In this document: positions 1 to 9,025 of the stretch, piece after piece
Numbering within the stretch: position 1 is the stretch's first letter
Layout: each line of letters starts with the position of its first letter
NCBI RefSeq assembly: GCF_000622145.1
Contig: NZ_JHWH01000017.1
Coordinates: 1-64,000 of the forward strand
From: Paracoccus yeei ATCC BAA-599
GTDB taxonomy: Bacteria > Pseudomonadota > Alphaproteobacteria > Rhodobacterales > Rhodobacteraceae
DNA length: 64,000 bases
Reading direction: 5' to 3'
Notes under the pieces: generated by a model
Database searches by the model: none
Told to the model about the DNA's origin: nothing
What the model saw: only the letters and a program-made list of their open reading frames with translations
Program-made: the position numbers and the translations under genes

Positions 1-2
1 TG

Positions 3-74
3 CCGCCGCGATATCCCCTTGCGGGGATCACCCGGCGGTGCCTCTGGCGCGCGAGCGGGGCCTTGCGACCCCGC
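3..74 (-). terminator. stem-loops downstream of tuf
   Basis: Two hairpins follow the tuf stop codon on the minus strand. GCGGGG (55-60) pairs with CCCCGC (69-74). Further on, ATCCCC (13-18) pairs with GGGGAT (23-28) around a 4-base loop, enclosed by CCGCC (3-7) and GGCGG (34-38). No T-run follows either hairpin, so this is a structured 3' end or weak terminator, not a textbook intrinsic terminator. I see no gene in 1-82. Confidence 0.4.
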
Positions 75-82
75 CCCGGCGC

Positions 83-1258
<1,176 letters not shown>

Positions 1259-1320
1259 CATGGCCTCCTATCGGGGGGGCCACCCGCGCGACAGCCCCCG
1301 TCGTGAAACATCCGCCGCGA

Positions 1321-1347
1321 CTTATAGGCCCACCGGGGAAAAATCAA
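1321..1347 (-). promoter_or_regulatory. candidate tuf promoter
   Basis: On the minus strand, TTGATT (1347-1342) and TATAAG (1326-1321) are separated by 15 bases. They lie about 60 bases upstream of the tuf ATG in an otherwise GC-rich stretch. The spacer is shorter than the usual 16-18, but the -10 is strong and the position fits a short tuf leader. Confidence 0.45.
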
Positions 1348-1502
1348 GGGCGGGCGGGCGCCTGCGGGACGCTGTGCGGGGCGTGAAACGCGGCCTTCGG
1401 GAACCGCGTGGCGGGGCGCCGCGTTCCCTTTCTGGACCAGCCTGCGGATTGCGGGCCGGCACGTCATGCGGCCCGAGCCGCGGTCAACTGTGGAGTGTTT
1501 CT

Positions 1503-2495
1503 ATGAGCCTGATGAAATCCCTGGCCCGGGTCGCGGCGGGTGTGATGCTGGCCAAAGGCATCGGCACGATGATGAAGAACGCCCAAGGGGGCCACTCCGG
1601 CCAGGCGGGGGGCGCGGGGTCAAGCACGGGCCGGCCCTCGGGCGGGCTGCTGGACCAGTTGACCCGCAACAACACCGGGCAGGCGGGCGACCGCGCGCCC
1701 GGCTCGGGGGGCTTGGGCGATCTGCTGGGCCAGGTGCTGGGCGGGCGCACCGGCGGGACCGGCGGCGCGGGGAGCGGCAGCCCTTATGGCGGCAGCCATT
1801 CGCCGCGCACCGCCTCGGGCGGTCTGGGCGGGATCCTGGACCAGCTGACGGGCGGGCGCAGCGGCACCAGCACGGCCAGCAGCAGCGGCAGCGGCGGTGC
1901 CTTGGGCGGCATCCTGGGCGGTGCGGCCGCAGGCGGGCTTGGCGGCATCCTGGGCGATCTTCTGGGCAACCGGGGCGGCGCGGCGCAGGCGGGAACCCCG
2001 CAGCCCGGCTCGACCGCGACCGGCTCGGTCGGCGGGCTGGCCCACAAGGGCGCCCAGCCGCAGAACGACGCGAGCTTCGGCGACCTGTTCAACGAGGCGC
2101 TGGCCACTGGGGACGAGCCCTCGACCGCGCCCACGCCCGAGCAGAACGCCCTGGCCGGGCTGATGCTGAAGGCCATGATCCAGGCCGCGAAGTCCGACGG
2201 CCAGATCGACGAGGCCGAGAAGGCCAAGCTGATGGACCAGTTCGGCGAGCTGGACGAGGACGAGCGCGCCTTCATCCGCGAACAGATGGCCGCCCCCGTC
2301 GATGCCCAGGCGCTGGCGCGCGAGGTGCCCGAAGGCGCCGGTACGCAGGTCTATCTGATGTCGCTGATGGCCATCGACTTCGACAACAGGAAAGAGGCCG
2401 AATACCTGCACACGCTGGCGACCTCGCTGGGGCTGGACAAGCAGACGGTGAACGGCATCCACGAACAGGTCGGTGCGATCAACCTTTACGCCTGA
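1503..2495 (+). CDS. DUF533 family protein with Gly/Ser-rich linker
   Basis: 330 residues. The N-terminus (MSLMKSLARVAAGVMLAKGIG) is weakly hydrophobic. It is followed by about 190 residues of Gly/Ser/Ala-rich low complexity with recurring GGLGGILG and LLDQLT blocks. The C-terminal 115 residues (from NALAGLMLKAMIQAAKSDGQID) are helical and match the DUF533/TerB-like fold seen in YebE-type proteins, whose biochemical role is not established. The ATG at 1503 was chosen because GGAG at 1492-1495 sits 7 bases upstream; the open frame further upstream reads implausibly. The last 10 bases overlap the 3' end of dinB on the other strand. No operon partner is seen. Confidence 0.8.
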   Translation: MSLMKSLARVAAGVMLAKGIGTMMKNAQGGHSGQAGGAGSSTGRPSGGLLDQLTRNNTGQAGDRAPGSGGLGDLLGQVLGGRTGGTGGAGSGSPYGGSHSPRTASGGLGGILDQLTGGRSGTSTASSSGSGGALGGILGGAAAGGLGGILGDLLGNRGGAAQAGTPQPGSTATGSVGGLAHKGAQPQNDASFGDLFNEALATGDEPSTAPTPEQNALAGLMLKAMIQAAKSDGQIDEAEKAKLMDQFGELDEDERAFIREQMAAPVDAQALAREVPEGAGTQVYLMSLMAIDFDNRKEAEYLHTLATSLGLDKQTVNGIHEQVGAINLYA

Positions 2496-3583
2496 TCGAA
2501 CAGGCCAAGCTGGCGGGGGGCGGCGGCGGCGTCGGCCCCTGTCTCGACCAGACCCGACAGGGTGATGCCCAGCAGCCGCACGCCATGCGGGTCGTGAAAG
2601 ACCGGCGCCAGCAGGTCGCAGGCGATCCCCAGCATCCGGTCGCGGCTGTCCACCGGCAGGTCCAGCGACTTTGCCCGGGTGATCTGGCGGAAATCGCCGT
2701 ATTTGACCTTCAGCGTCACCGTCCGCCCGCCGCGCCCGGCCCCCGTGGCATGGCGCCAGACCTTGTCGGCCAGGACGCCCAGCGCCTCATGCGCCTCATC
2801 GAGGTCGCGCAGGTCGTGGAAATAGGTGTTCTCGGCTCCGATCGACTTGCGGATGCGGTCTGGCTTGACCTCGCGGTGGTCGATGCCGCGGGCGATGTTC
2901 CAGTAATAGCCGCCCGACTTGCCGAAGCGCGCCGTCAGGAATTCCAGGCTTTGCCGGGCCAGGTCGGCGCCCGTCTCGATCCCGTGCGCCTGCATCCGCG
3001 CCGCCGTCGCCGGACCCACGCCGTGAAAGCGGCCGATGGGCAGGGATTGCACGAAATCGGCCCCGGCCTCGGGCGGGATCACGAACAGCCCGTCGGGCTT
3101 TCTCTGATCCGAGGCGAGCTTGGCCAGGAACTTGTTGTAGCTGACCCCGGCCGAAGCGGTCAGCCCGGTCGCCGCGCGGATGCGGGCGCGGATTTCCTGC
3201 GCGATGCGGGTGGCGGTGCGCCCCGCCAGGTGGTCGGTCAGGTCCAGATAGGCCTCGTCCAGCGACAGCGGCTCGATCAGCGGGGTGTATTCGGCAAAGA
3301 TCTCGCGGATCTGGCGGCTGATGGCGCGATAAACGTCGAAGCGCGGCTTGACGAAGACCAGATCGGGGCAAAGCCGCATCGCCCGCATCGAGGGCATGGC
3401 CGAGCGCACGCCAAAGCGCCGCGCCTCGTAGCTCGCGGCGGCGACCACGCCGCGCTGGATGCCGCCCACCGCCACCGGCCTGCCGCGCAGTTCCGCGTTG
3501 TCGCGCTGTTCGACCGAGGCATAGAACGCATCCATGTCCACATGGACGATGCGCCGGACCCGCGCCTCGGCCGGGGCGGTCAT
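2486..3583 (-). CDS. dinB: DNA polymerase IV (Y family)
   Basis: 365-residue error-prone translesion polymerase. The catalytic Y-family motifs are intact: VDMDAFYASVEQ near the N-terminus and PLSLDEAYLDLT (Asp-Glu metal ligands) about 100 residues later. Next come the helix-hairpin-helix region (RFHGVGPATAARMQAHGI) and the little-finger domain. No obvious beta-clamp peptide of the QLxLF type is lost: the C-terminus reads RQLGLFDQA, which fits one well. The start ATG overlaps the ygfZ stop by 4 bases (ATGA), indicating translational coupling in an ABC exporter-ygfZ-dinB operon. An open frame continues upstream but would run into ygfZ. No LexA box was located. Confidence 0.95.
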   Translation of the reverse strand: MTAPAEARVRRIVHVDMDAFYASVEQRDNAELRGRPVAVGGIQRGVVAAASYEARRFGVRSAMPSMRAMRLCPDLVFVKPRFDVYRAISRQIREIFAEYTPLIEPLSLDEAYLDLTDHLAGRTATRIAQEIRARIRAATGLTASAGVSYNKFLAKLASDQRKPDGLFVIPPEAGADFVQSLPIGRFHGVGPATAARMQAHGIETGADLARQSLEFLTARFGKSGGYYWNIARGIDHREVKPDRIRKSIGAENTYFHDLRDLDEAHEALGVLADKVWRHATGAGRGGRTVTLKVKYGDFRQITRAKSLDLPVDSRDRMLGIACDLLAPVFHDPHGVRLLGITLSGLVETGADAAAAPRQLGLFDQA

Positions 3584-4296
3584 GGCAGGATGCGGGCATC
3601 CCCCGCCACCAGGCCGTCGCCCATGCGGTCGAACCGCATGTGGGCGATGGCCCGGCCGCCCGACTGGGTGTAAAGCGTCCCGGCCTCGCGCCCGTCGGGC
3701 ATCAGGATGGGGGTGCCGACGGGGGCCGCGCCGTCGATGCCGACGGTGACAAGGCCCTTTTTCAGCTCGGTCTTGTGCTTCATGCGGGCGGTGACTTCCT
3801 GCCCGACATAGCAGCCCTTGCGGAAATCGACGCCATGCAGCCGCTCGAACCCCGCTTCCAGGATATAGGTCTCGTTCGGGATCAGCTCGATCAGGCTTTC
3901 GGGGATGCAATGCTCGACCCGGATCGCGTCCCAGTCGGTGCCGTCGTCACCCCTGGCCCCGTAAAGCCGCCAGCCCAGCGCCGGGTGGCGCGGATCGGCG
4001 ATGGCGGCGTCGGGCATGTCGCCGATGCCGCGCGCGACCGTCAGGTCGGTCGGCGCGATCTGCACCTGCGAGCGCAGCTTGTACATCGACAGCCGCCGCA
4101 GCAGATCAGGGGCCAGGCGGTCGTCCACGTCGATCAGCAGCCGCCCGCCTTCCGGGATCACCAGGAAATCGGCCAGATACTTGCCCTGCGGCGTCAGCAG
4201 CGCCGTCCAGGCCGGGATCTCGCCCACCTTGTTCGTGACCAGGCCTTGCAGGAAATCGACCCGGTCCGCGCCCGTCACCGCCAGTATGCGCCGCAT
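3580..4296 (-). CDS. ygfZ: YgfZ/GcvT-like folate-binding Fe-S assembly protein
   Basis: 238-residue tetrahydrofolate-binding protein related to the GcvT T-protein and to IBA57/CAF17. It helps assembly or repair of iron-sulfur clusters in certain enzymes. The family signature K-G-C-Y-x-G-Q-E is present (RKGCYVGQEVTARM), as is the N-terminal VTGADRVDFLQGLVTN segment. A GTG codon sits directly before the ATG. I prefer the ATG at 4296 because the exporter stop and this start overlap as TGATG. Downstream, the stop overlaps the dinB start (ATGA). Confidence 0.9.
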   Translation of the reverse strand: MRRILAVTGADRVDFLQGLVTNKVGEIPAWTALLTPQGKYLADFLVIPEGGRLLIDVDDRLAPDLLRRLSMYKLRSQVQIAPTDLTVARGIGDMPDAAIADPRHPALGWRLYGARGDDGTDWDAIRVEHCIPESLIELIPNETYILEAGFERLHGVDFRKGCYVGQEVTARMKHKTELKKGLVTVGIDGAAPVGTPILMPDGREAGTLYTQSGGRAIAHMRFDRMGDGLVAGDARILP

Positions 4297-6035
4297 CACT
4301 TGTCTCCGAACTGCAGTTTCACCAGCGCCGCATAGGCGCCGTCCTGCGCCATCAGTTGTTCATGGCTGCCCTCTTCGACAACCCTGCCCGCCTCGATCAC
4401 GACGATCTTGTCGGCCTGCCGCACGGTGGACAGCCGGTGCGCGATGACCAGCGTGGTGCGCCCGGCCGACAGCACGTCCAGCGCCTGCTGGACCAGACGC
4501 TCGGATTGCGCGTCCAGCGCGCTGGTCGCCTCGTCCAAGAGCAGGATCGGGGCATCGCGCAGGATGGCGCGGGCGATGGCGACACGCTGGCGCTGGCCCC
4601 CCGACAGGGCCGACCCGCGCGGCCCCGCGGGCGTGTTCAGCCCCGCCGGCAGCCCGTCCGAGAAATCCGCCACCCGCGCCGCGACGATGGCCTGACGCAG
4701 GCGGCCCTCGTCCTCGGGGTGGCCCAGAAGGATGTTTTCGCGCAGGGTTTCGTCGAACAGCGCCGCATCCTGGCTGACGGTGGAAAACTGATCGCGCAGC
4801 ACGCCCAGGTCGAACTCGGCCAGGGCCACGCCGCCCAGGGTGATGTCGCCCGAATCCGGGTCCACCATGCGCGTCAGCAGGTTGAAGACGGTGGACTTGC
4901 CCGCCCCCGAGGGACCGACCAGCGCGGTGGTGCGCCCGGCCTCGGCGGTGAAGGTCAGCCCGTTCAGGACCGGATGGCCGTCATAGGACATGCGCACGTC
5001 CCGCAGCCGGATGGTGGTGTCGGCCGGCGGCTCGCGCCGCGTGCCCGACAGGATGGTCGGCCGCATGTCCAGGACGGCATAGATGCGCTCGAGGCTTGCC
5101 GCGGCGATCTGCCAGGTGCCGGTCAGCGCGCCCAGCCGGCGCAGCGGCTGGAAGGCCAGCGCCATCGCGGTGAAGAACGACATGAAATCGCCCACCGTGC
5201 GCTCGCCCGAGGTGACCTCGGCCCCGCCCAGCCACAGCACGCCCACAAAACCCAGGCCCGTCACGATGTCGACCAGCGCCGGAATGGTGGCGCCGATGCC
5301 CGACATCTTGACCTGCCCCTCGCGGATGCGGGCGACGATCCGGGCAAAACGGTCCGCCTGATATTCCTCCATCCGGTTCAGCTTGACGGCGTTGATGCCG
5401 TGCAGCACCTCGTCCAGCCGCGTCGCGCGCTGGCCGGCGTTCACGCGATTCTGGCGCATCTTGCGCCGGATGTAGCGCTGAACCAGCACCATCGGCAGGA
5501 TCAGCAGCGGCGCGCCGACCAGGGCCGCCAGCGTCCATTCCGGGTCCACCGCGATCGCCACGCCGAACAGCGACACCAGCGAGACGATGTCGCGTCCCAT
5601 TCCGGAGATGAAGGTGGACCACACACCCTGCACGGCGATGGAATCGCCCTGGATGCGCTCGATCATCGCACCGGGGGGATTCTTCTGGAAAAAGCCGCCG
5701 TCCAGCGTCATCATGTGGCGCAGCATGTCGGTCTGCATTTTCGTCGACACCGCCAGCGAGACCGAGGTCATCAGGCTGCGGTTGACGACATAGGTCGCGG
5801 CGCGGATCAGGAACAGCGCAAAGATCACGCCCCCGACCCACCACATGGCCGAGGTGTCGCCACCCACGAAGACCGTGTCGAACAGCGGCTTCAGCATCCA
5901 GCTGAGCAGGCCCAGCGTGGAGCCCTCGACGATCAGGAACAGCAGCGCCAGCAGGATCTTCAGCCAATGCGGCCGCAGATAGTCGCGCCACATGCGCGGG
6001 AACAGATAGGCCGTCACCGTCAACTTGTCCGCCAT
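4296..6035 (-). CDS. ABC exporter, fused permease and ATPase (MsbA-like)
   Basis: 579-residue half-transporter of the lipid/drug exporter type. The N-terminal half has six predicted membrane helices (first LLALLFLIVEGSTLGLLSW). The C-terminal ATPase has Walker A GPSGAGKST, a Q-loop, the signature LSGGQRQRVAIARA, Walker B ILLLDEATSALD and the H-loop (IAHRLST), so it should be active. It would work as a homodimer in the inner membrane. MsbA-like lipid A core flipping is possible, but substrate cannot be read from sequence. Start MADKL at 6035 is chosen for GGAAGGGA just upstream; an ATG at 6053 is the alternative. First gene of the operon with ygfZ and dinB. Confidence 0.9.
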   Translation of the reverse strand: MADKLTVTAYLFPRMWRDYLRPHWLKILLALLFLIVEGSTLGLLSWMLKPLFDTVFVGGDTSAMWWVGGVIFALFLIRAATYVVNRSLMTSVSLAVSTKMQTDMLRHMMTLDGGFFQKNPPGAMIERIQGDSIAVQGVWSTFISGMGRDIVSLVSLFGVAIAVDPEWTLAALVGAPLLILPMVLVQRYIRRKMRQNRVNAGQRATRLDEVLHGINAVKLNRMEEYQADRFARIVARIREGQVKMSGIGATIPALVDIVTGLGFVGVLWLGGAEVTSGERTVGDFMSFFTAMALAFQPLRRLGALTGTWQIAAASLERIYAVLDMRPTILSGTRREPPADTTIRLRDVRMSYDGHPVLNGLTFTAEAGRTTALVGPSGAGKSTVFNLLTRMVDPDSGDITLGGVALAEFDLGVLRDQFSTVSQDAALFDETLRENILLGHPEDEGRLRQAIVAARVADFSDGLPAGLNTPAGPRGSALSGGQRQRVAIARAILRDAPILLLDEATSALDAQSERLVQQALDVLSAGRTTLVIAHRLSTVRQADKIVVIEAGRVVEEGSHEQLMAQDGAYAALVKLQFGDK

Positions 6036-6107
6036 CGTCCCTTCCGTGCCCATGGTCCGGTCAAAGGGATAAGCCGCGGGGGCCCGGCCCGCAAGCCGCG
6101 CGACCCG

Positions 6108-6136
6108 TTGACCTTGCCCCGGGGCGGGCCTAAGCC
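6108..6136 (+). promoter_or_regulatory. weak candidate promoter of the class V aminotransferase gene
   Basis: TTGACC (6108-6113), a 17-base spacer, then TAAGCC (6131-6136), ending 29 bases before the ATG at 6166. The -35 is good and the -10 poor. The position in the 130-base divergent gap fits. Confidence 0.3.
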
Positions 6137-6165
6137 ATGCGCGTTCCAGCATAAGGCAACGATTC

Positions 6166-7338
6166 ATGAGCTTTGCCCAGGGCCGCCCCGTCATCGCCAT
6201 TCCCGGCCCCTCGCCCGTTCCCGACCGCGTGCTGAACGCGATGCATCGCCCCTCGCCCGACATCTACGGCCCGGAACTCGCGACGGAAAACCGCGCCATG
6301 ATCGACCGGCTGAAGCGGCTGGCGGGCACCGCCGCGCATTGCGCGCCCTACATCGGCAACGGACACGCGGGATGGGAGGCGGCGAACGTCAACCTGTTCA
6401 ACCGGGGCGACCGCGCGCTGGTGCTGACCTCGGGCCATTTCGGGCGCAGCTGGGCCGCCACCGCCCGCGCCCAGGGCATCGCGGTCGAGGAGATGGACTT
6501 CGGCATGGCGCCCCCCGATCCGCAGCGCCTGGCCGACCGGCTGGCGCAGGACCGCGCGGGCGGCATCAAGGCGGTGCTGGTCTGCCAGGTCGACACCGCC
6601 AGTTCCGCCCGCGCCGACATCCCCGCGCTCAGGGCGGCGATGGGCGATCACCCGGCGTTTTTCGCGGTCGATGCCATCGCCGCGCTGGGATGCGAGCCGA
6701 TGCAGATGGACGACTGGGGCGTGGACCTGCTGGTCTCGGCCAGCCAGAAGGGGCTGATGGTGCCCCCGGGTCTGGCGCTGATCTGGTTCTCGGACCGGCT
6801 GCGCGCGCAGGGCGCCACCGATCTCGTCACCCCCTACTGGGACTGGACCCCGCGCATCCAGGCCGAGGCGCTGTGGCAGTTCTGGGGTGGTACGCCCCCG
6901 GTCCAGCACATCTTCGGCATGAACGAGGCGCTGGCGATGCTCCTGGACGAGGAAACCCTGCCCGTGGCCTTCGCCCGGCACGAGGCGCTGGCCCGCGCCA
7001 CCTGGGCCGCGCTCGACGCCTGGGGCGCCGGCGGCACGGGCATCGGGGCGGTCGTCGCCGATCCCAAGGGGCGCGCCCGCTCGGTCACGGCGGCGACGAT
7101 CCCGCAGGCGACCGCTCTGCGCCGCTGGACCCAGGACAAGACCGGCGTGACGCTGGGCCTGGGCCTCGGCGCGGCCGATCCCGACCAGGGGCTGCGCATC
7201 GCGCATATGGGCCATGCCAACGCCCACCAGCTGCTGGGCACGCTCGCGGTGATCGAGGCCGGGATGCAGGCCCTGGGCATTCCCCACGGCCCGGGCGGCA
7301 TCGCCGCCGCCGCCGGGGTGATTGCTCGCAGCGCCTGA
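6166..7338 (+). CDS. class V aminotransferase, serine-glyoxylate/alanine-glyoxylate type
   Basis: 390-residue PLP enzyme. It most likely moves the amino group of serine (or alanine) to glyoxylate, giving hydroxypyruvate and glycine as in the serine cycle or photorespiratory-type metabolism. Seen in the sequence: the N-terminal PGPSPVPDRVL motif typical of AGT/SGA enzymes, an Asp in the FFAVDAIAALG cofactor-binding strand, and the PLP lysine in LVSASQKGLMVPPGL. AAGG precedes the ATG by 9 bases. No other serine-cycle genes are adjacent, so the exact substrate pair is inferred from family resemblance only. A GC hairpin lies right after the stop. Confidence 0.82.
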   Translation: MSFAQGRPVIAIPGPSPVPDRVLNAMHRPSPDIYGPELATENRAMIDRLKRLAGTAAHCAPYIGNGHAGWEAANVNLFNRGDRALVLTSGHFGRSWAATARAQGIAVEEMDFGMAPPDPQRLADRLAQDRAGGIKAVLVCQVDTASSARADIPALRAAMGDHPAFFAVDAIAALGCEPMQMDDWGVDLLVSASQKGLMVPPGLALIWFSDRLRAQGATDLVTPYWDWTPRIQAEALWQFWGGTPPVQHIFGMNEALAMLLDEETLPVAFARHEALARATWAALDAWGAGGTGIGAVVADPKGRARSVTAATIPQATALRRWTQDKTGVTLGLGLGAADPDQGLRIAHMGHANAHQLLGTLAVIEAGMQALGIPHGPGGIAAAAGVIARSA

Positions 7339-7343
7339 CCCGA

Positions 7344-7371
7344 GCCGGGCCCTTGCGCGCAATGGCCCGGC
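7344..7371 (+). terminator. hairpin after the aminotransferase gene
   Basis: GCCGGGCC (7344-7351) pairs perfectly with GGCCCGGC (7364-7371) around a loop that is itself self-complementary (TTGCGCGCAA). Only TTT follows, so it is a plausible but not ideal intrinsic terminator. A B-family repeat starts at the next base. Confidence 0.55.
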
Positions 7372-7396
7372 TTTCACCGTTTCCCAAATACCCATG
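7372..7396 (-). repeat. B-family intergenic repeat, single copy (B1)
   Basis: Read on the minus strand: CATGGGTATTTGGG followed by AAACGGTGAAA. Similar copies are at 44395-44450, 51821-51845 and 62306-62371. It directly abuts the terminator hairpin of the preceding gene. Confidence 0.6.
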
Positions 7397-7509
7397 CGGC
7401 CCTCGCCCAGGGACGGAAACGCTGCCACCCTTTCCCGCCGCCCCAAAACACCCGCTTCAAGTTCGCGCGAGGATCACCCGGAGCCCCGCCACCTCATGCA
7501 AAAAAATCG

Positions 7510-7538
7510 TTGACAGATTTTCTAAGGATCTCTAACGC
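7510..7538 (+). promoter_or_regulatory. candidate promoter in AT-rich island
   Basis: A perfect TTGACA (7510-7515) follows an A7 run and is followed by ATTTTCT. With a 17-base spacer the -10 would be TAACGC (7533-7538), which is poor. The island is strikingly AT-rich for this genome. The TTGACA-N-ATTTT arrangement recurs 1.4 kb downstream, ahead of exbB (8897), as TTGACA-ATTTT without the extra base. Confidence 0.5.
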
Positions 7539-7542
7539 AAGC

Positions 7543-7771
7543 GCCAGTCGCCAGCCCCGACCGGGCAAGCCCATCCCCGATCCTTGCCGGAGCACCTGTG
7601 CCTGCCCCGACCCGAACCGCTGTCGGGCCGTCGCGCATGGCCCATGCCCCATGTCCTTCCTGCGTTCCGGCCCGGCGGGGCCCGGGACGCGTCCTCGCTC
7701 TCTCGGTCTCGCGCTGCTTCTGAACGCGGGATTCACTGGCCCGCCCGGCTTTGCCAGGGCGGGCTTTTTTT
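7543..7771 (+). ncRNA. candidate structured RNA or long regulated leader
   Basis: About 230 bases lie between a TTGACA promoter-like site and a strong intrinsic terminator, without a convincing reading frame. GCCAGT (7543-7548) can pair with ACTGGC (7735-7740), closing a region of roughly 200 bases. Inside are hairpins CCCGAC/GTCGGG (7606-7611 with 7622-7627), GCATG/CATGC (7635-7639 with 7643-7647) and GGCCC/GGGCC (7669-7673 with 7678-7682). Size and end-pairing would suit a 6S-type RNA, but I could not recognise conserved 6S motifs. It could equally be an attenuator leader of the siderophore-interacting protein gene 64 bases downstream. Confidence 0.35.
7739..7771 (+). terminator. strong intrinsic terminator
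   Basis: GCCCGCCC (7739-7746) pairs perfectly with GGGCGGGC (7757-7764). A further GGC/GCC pairing lies inside the loop, and seven T residues follow (7765-7771). This is the clearest rho-independent terminator on the plus strand. It lies 63 bases before the next start codon and not right after any coding sequence. Confidence 0.85.
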
Positions 7772-7834
7772 CGGCCCCGTTGCCGATGCCCCGATCCCGC
7801 GCCATGCTTGGCGCGACAGACGAAAGGCCCTGCC

Positions 7835-8869
7835 ATGCGTGTGACCCCCCTGCCCGAATACCAGGCCGAGGCGCTGCTGACGGACACCGACTTCGCCCCG
7901 ATCGACGCCATGCTGCGCCACGAGGCCCAGGAACACGGGCTCGACCTGCACGAAGGCCACGGCCGTTCGGTCTGGTGCCAGATCGAAACCGGCGAATTCG
8001 GCGCCAAGAAGCGGGGCGCGAACGTGCTGGTCTTTGCCCGGGCGCACCGGCCCGAATGGCTGTTCGGCCTGCAGGAAACCATCGCCCACCACCTGGCCGA
8101 GATCATGCCCGACAAGGCCCAGGCCATGCGCTGGTCGTCGCTGGCCGACGTGGGCCGACTGCCGCCCTATTTCAGCTTCGCCCGCGTGGGCGAGGCGCGG
8201 CGCATTGCCCGGGACTTCGTCCGCCTGCGCCTGCACGCCCCCGATCTCGAGCGCCTGGGAACCGAGGATTCCATCCATTTCCGCCTGGTCCTGCCGCCGG
8301 AAGGAGTGGCGGAGCCCGAATGGCCGCGCATCGCCCCGAACGGCCAGACGGTCTGGCCCTCGGGCGACCGCGCGCTGCACCGCCCGGCCTATACCGTGCG
8401 CGCGATCGACCTGCAGGAAGGCTGGCTTGACACCGACATCTTCCTGCACCGGGGCGGACGGGTCACGGACTGGGTCCTGGCCAGGCCGCAGGGCCGCCGG
8501 ATCGGGCTCAGCGGTCCGGGCGGCGGCGGCATCCCGCAGGCGGCGCGGCTGATTCTGGCGGGGGATGAAACCGCCTATCCCGCCATCGCGCGAATGATCG
8601 AACGCCGGCCCGATGCGCAGGGCGAGGTCTGGCTGCTCGGGGCGCGCGACGATTACCCGATGCCGGAATCGCCCGGGCTGCGGCGCCACCACCTGCCCGG
8701 CGGCACGGCGGAACTGGTACGCATCCTGCGGGCCGATCCGCCGCAGCCCGACAGCTATCTGTGGATGGCCGCACAGAAATCCGGCATCAGCGCCCTGCGC
8801 CAGCTTTTGCTGGCCGAGCTGGGGCACGACAAGGCGCTGACCCATCTGGCGGGCTATTGGATCGGCTAA
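7835..8869 (+). CDS. siderophore-interacting protein with N-terminal DUF2218 domain
   Basis: 344 residues. The first 90 or so match DUF2218 (MRVTPLPEYQAEALL...; HHLAEIMPDKAQAMRW). The rest is the FAD-binding/SIP ferric-siderophore reductase type: a beta-barrel FAD-binding part (PYFSFARVGEARRIARDFVRLRL, PAYTVRAID, DIFLHRGGRVTDWVLARPQG) and an NAD(P)H-binding part (RLILAGDETAYPAIARMIE). The expected role is reducing the iron of imported ferric siderophores in the cytoplasm. It lies 156 bases upstream of exbB-exbD-tonB, consistent with iron uptake. GAAAGG lies 8 bases before the ATG. An AT-rich promoter-like region and a terminator upstream suggest regulation, possibly by iron. Confidence 0.85.
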   Translation: MRVTPLPEYQAEALLTDTDFAPIDAMLRHEAQEHGLDLHEGHGRSVWCQIETGEFGAKKRGANVLVFARAHRPEWLFGLQETIAHHLAEIMPDKAQAMRWSSLADVGRLPPYFSFARVGEARRIARDFVRLRLHAPDLERLGTEDSIHFRLVLPPEGVAEPEWPRIAPNGQTVWPSGDRALHRPAYTVRAIDLQEGWLDTDIFLHRGGRVTDWVLARPQGRRIGLSGPGGGGIPQAARLILAGDETAYPAIARMIERRPDAQGEVWLLGARDDYPMPESPGLRRHHLPGGTAELVRILRADPPQPDSYLWMAAQKSGISALRQLLLAELGHDKALTHLAGYWIG

Positions 8870-8896
8870 AGGGCTGGACAAAGACCGTCCAAATAG

Positions 8897-8925
8897 TTGA
8901 CAATTTTACCCCGAGGTTCGATACG
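8897..8925 (+). promoter_or_regulatory. candidate exbB promoter
   Basis: TTGACA (8897-8902), a 17-base spacer, then GATACG (8920-8925). The -35 is followed by ATTTTAC, close to the arrangement at 7510. It sits in the 156-base gap after the siderophore-interacting protein gene. An iron-responsive operator is possible but not identified. Confidence 0.5.
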
Positions 8926-9025
8926 CGGTCCCAAGCCGCGGCCAATACAGGCGCGGGCTGCCCAAGGGCAGGCCCGGCCACCAGCAAAAGCGGTCGGATC
9001 GATGCCGAAGACACGAAGGATCACC

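Noticed and set aside
1..82. Possible tRNA end next to tuf
   Set aside because: The stem-loops do not fit a cloverleaf, and no CCA-adjacent acceptor stem or anticodon arm can be drawn within the window. A tRNA-Trp may lie just outside.
7651..7834. Small reading frame through the terminator upstream of the siderophore-interacting protein
   Set aside because: It has no ribosome binding site, runs straight through the terminator hairpin, and encodes Arg/Pro/Gly-rich sequence with no family.
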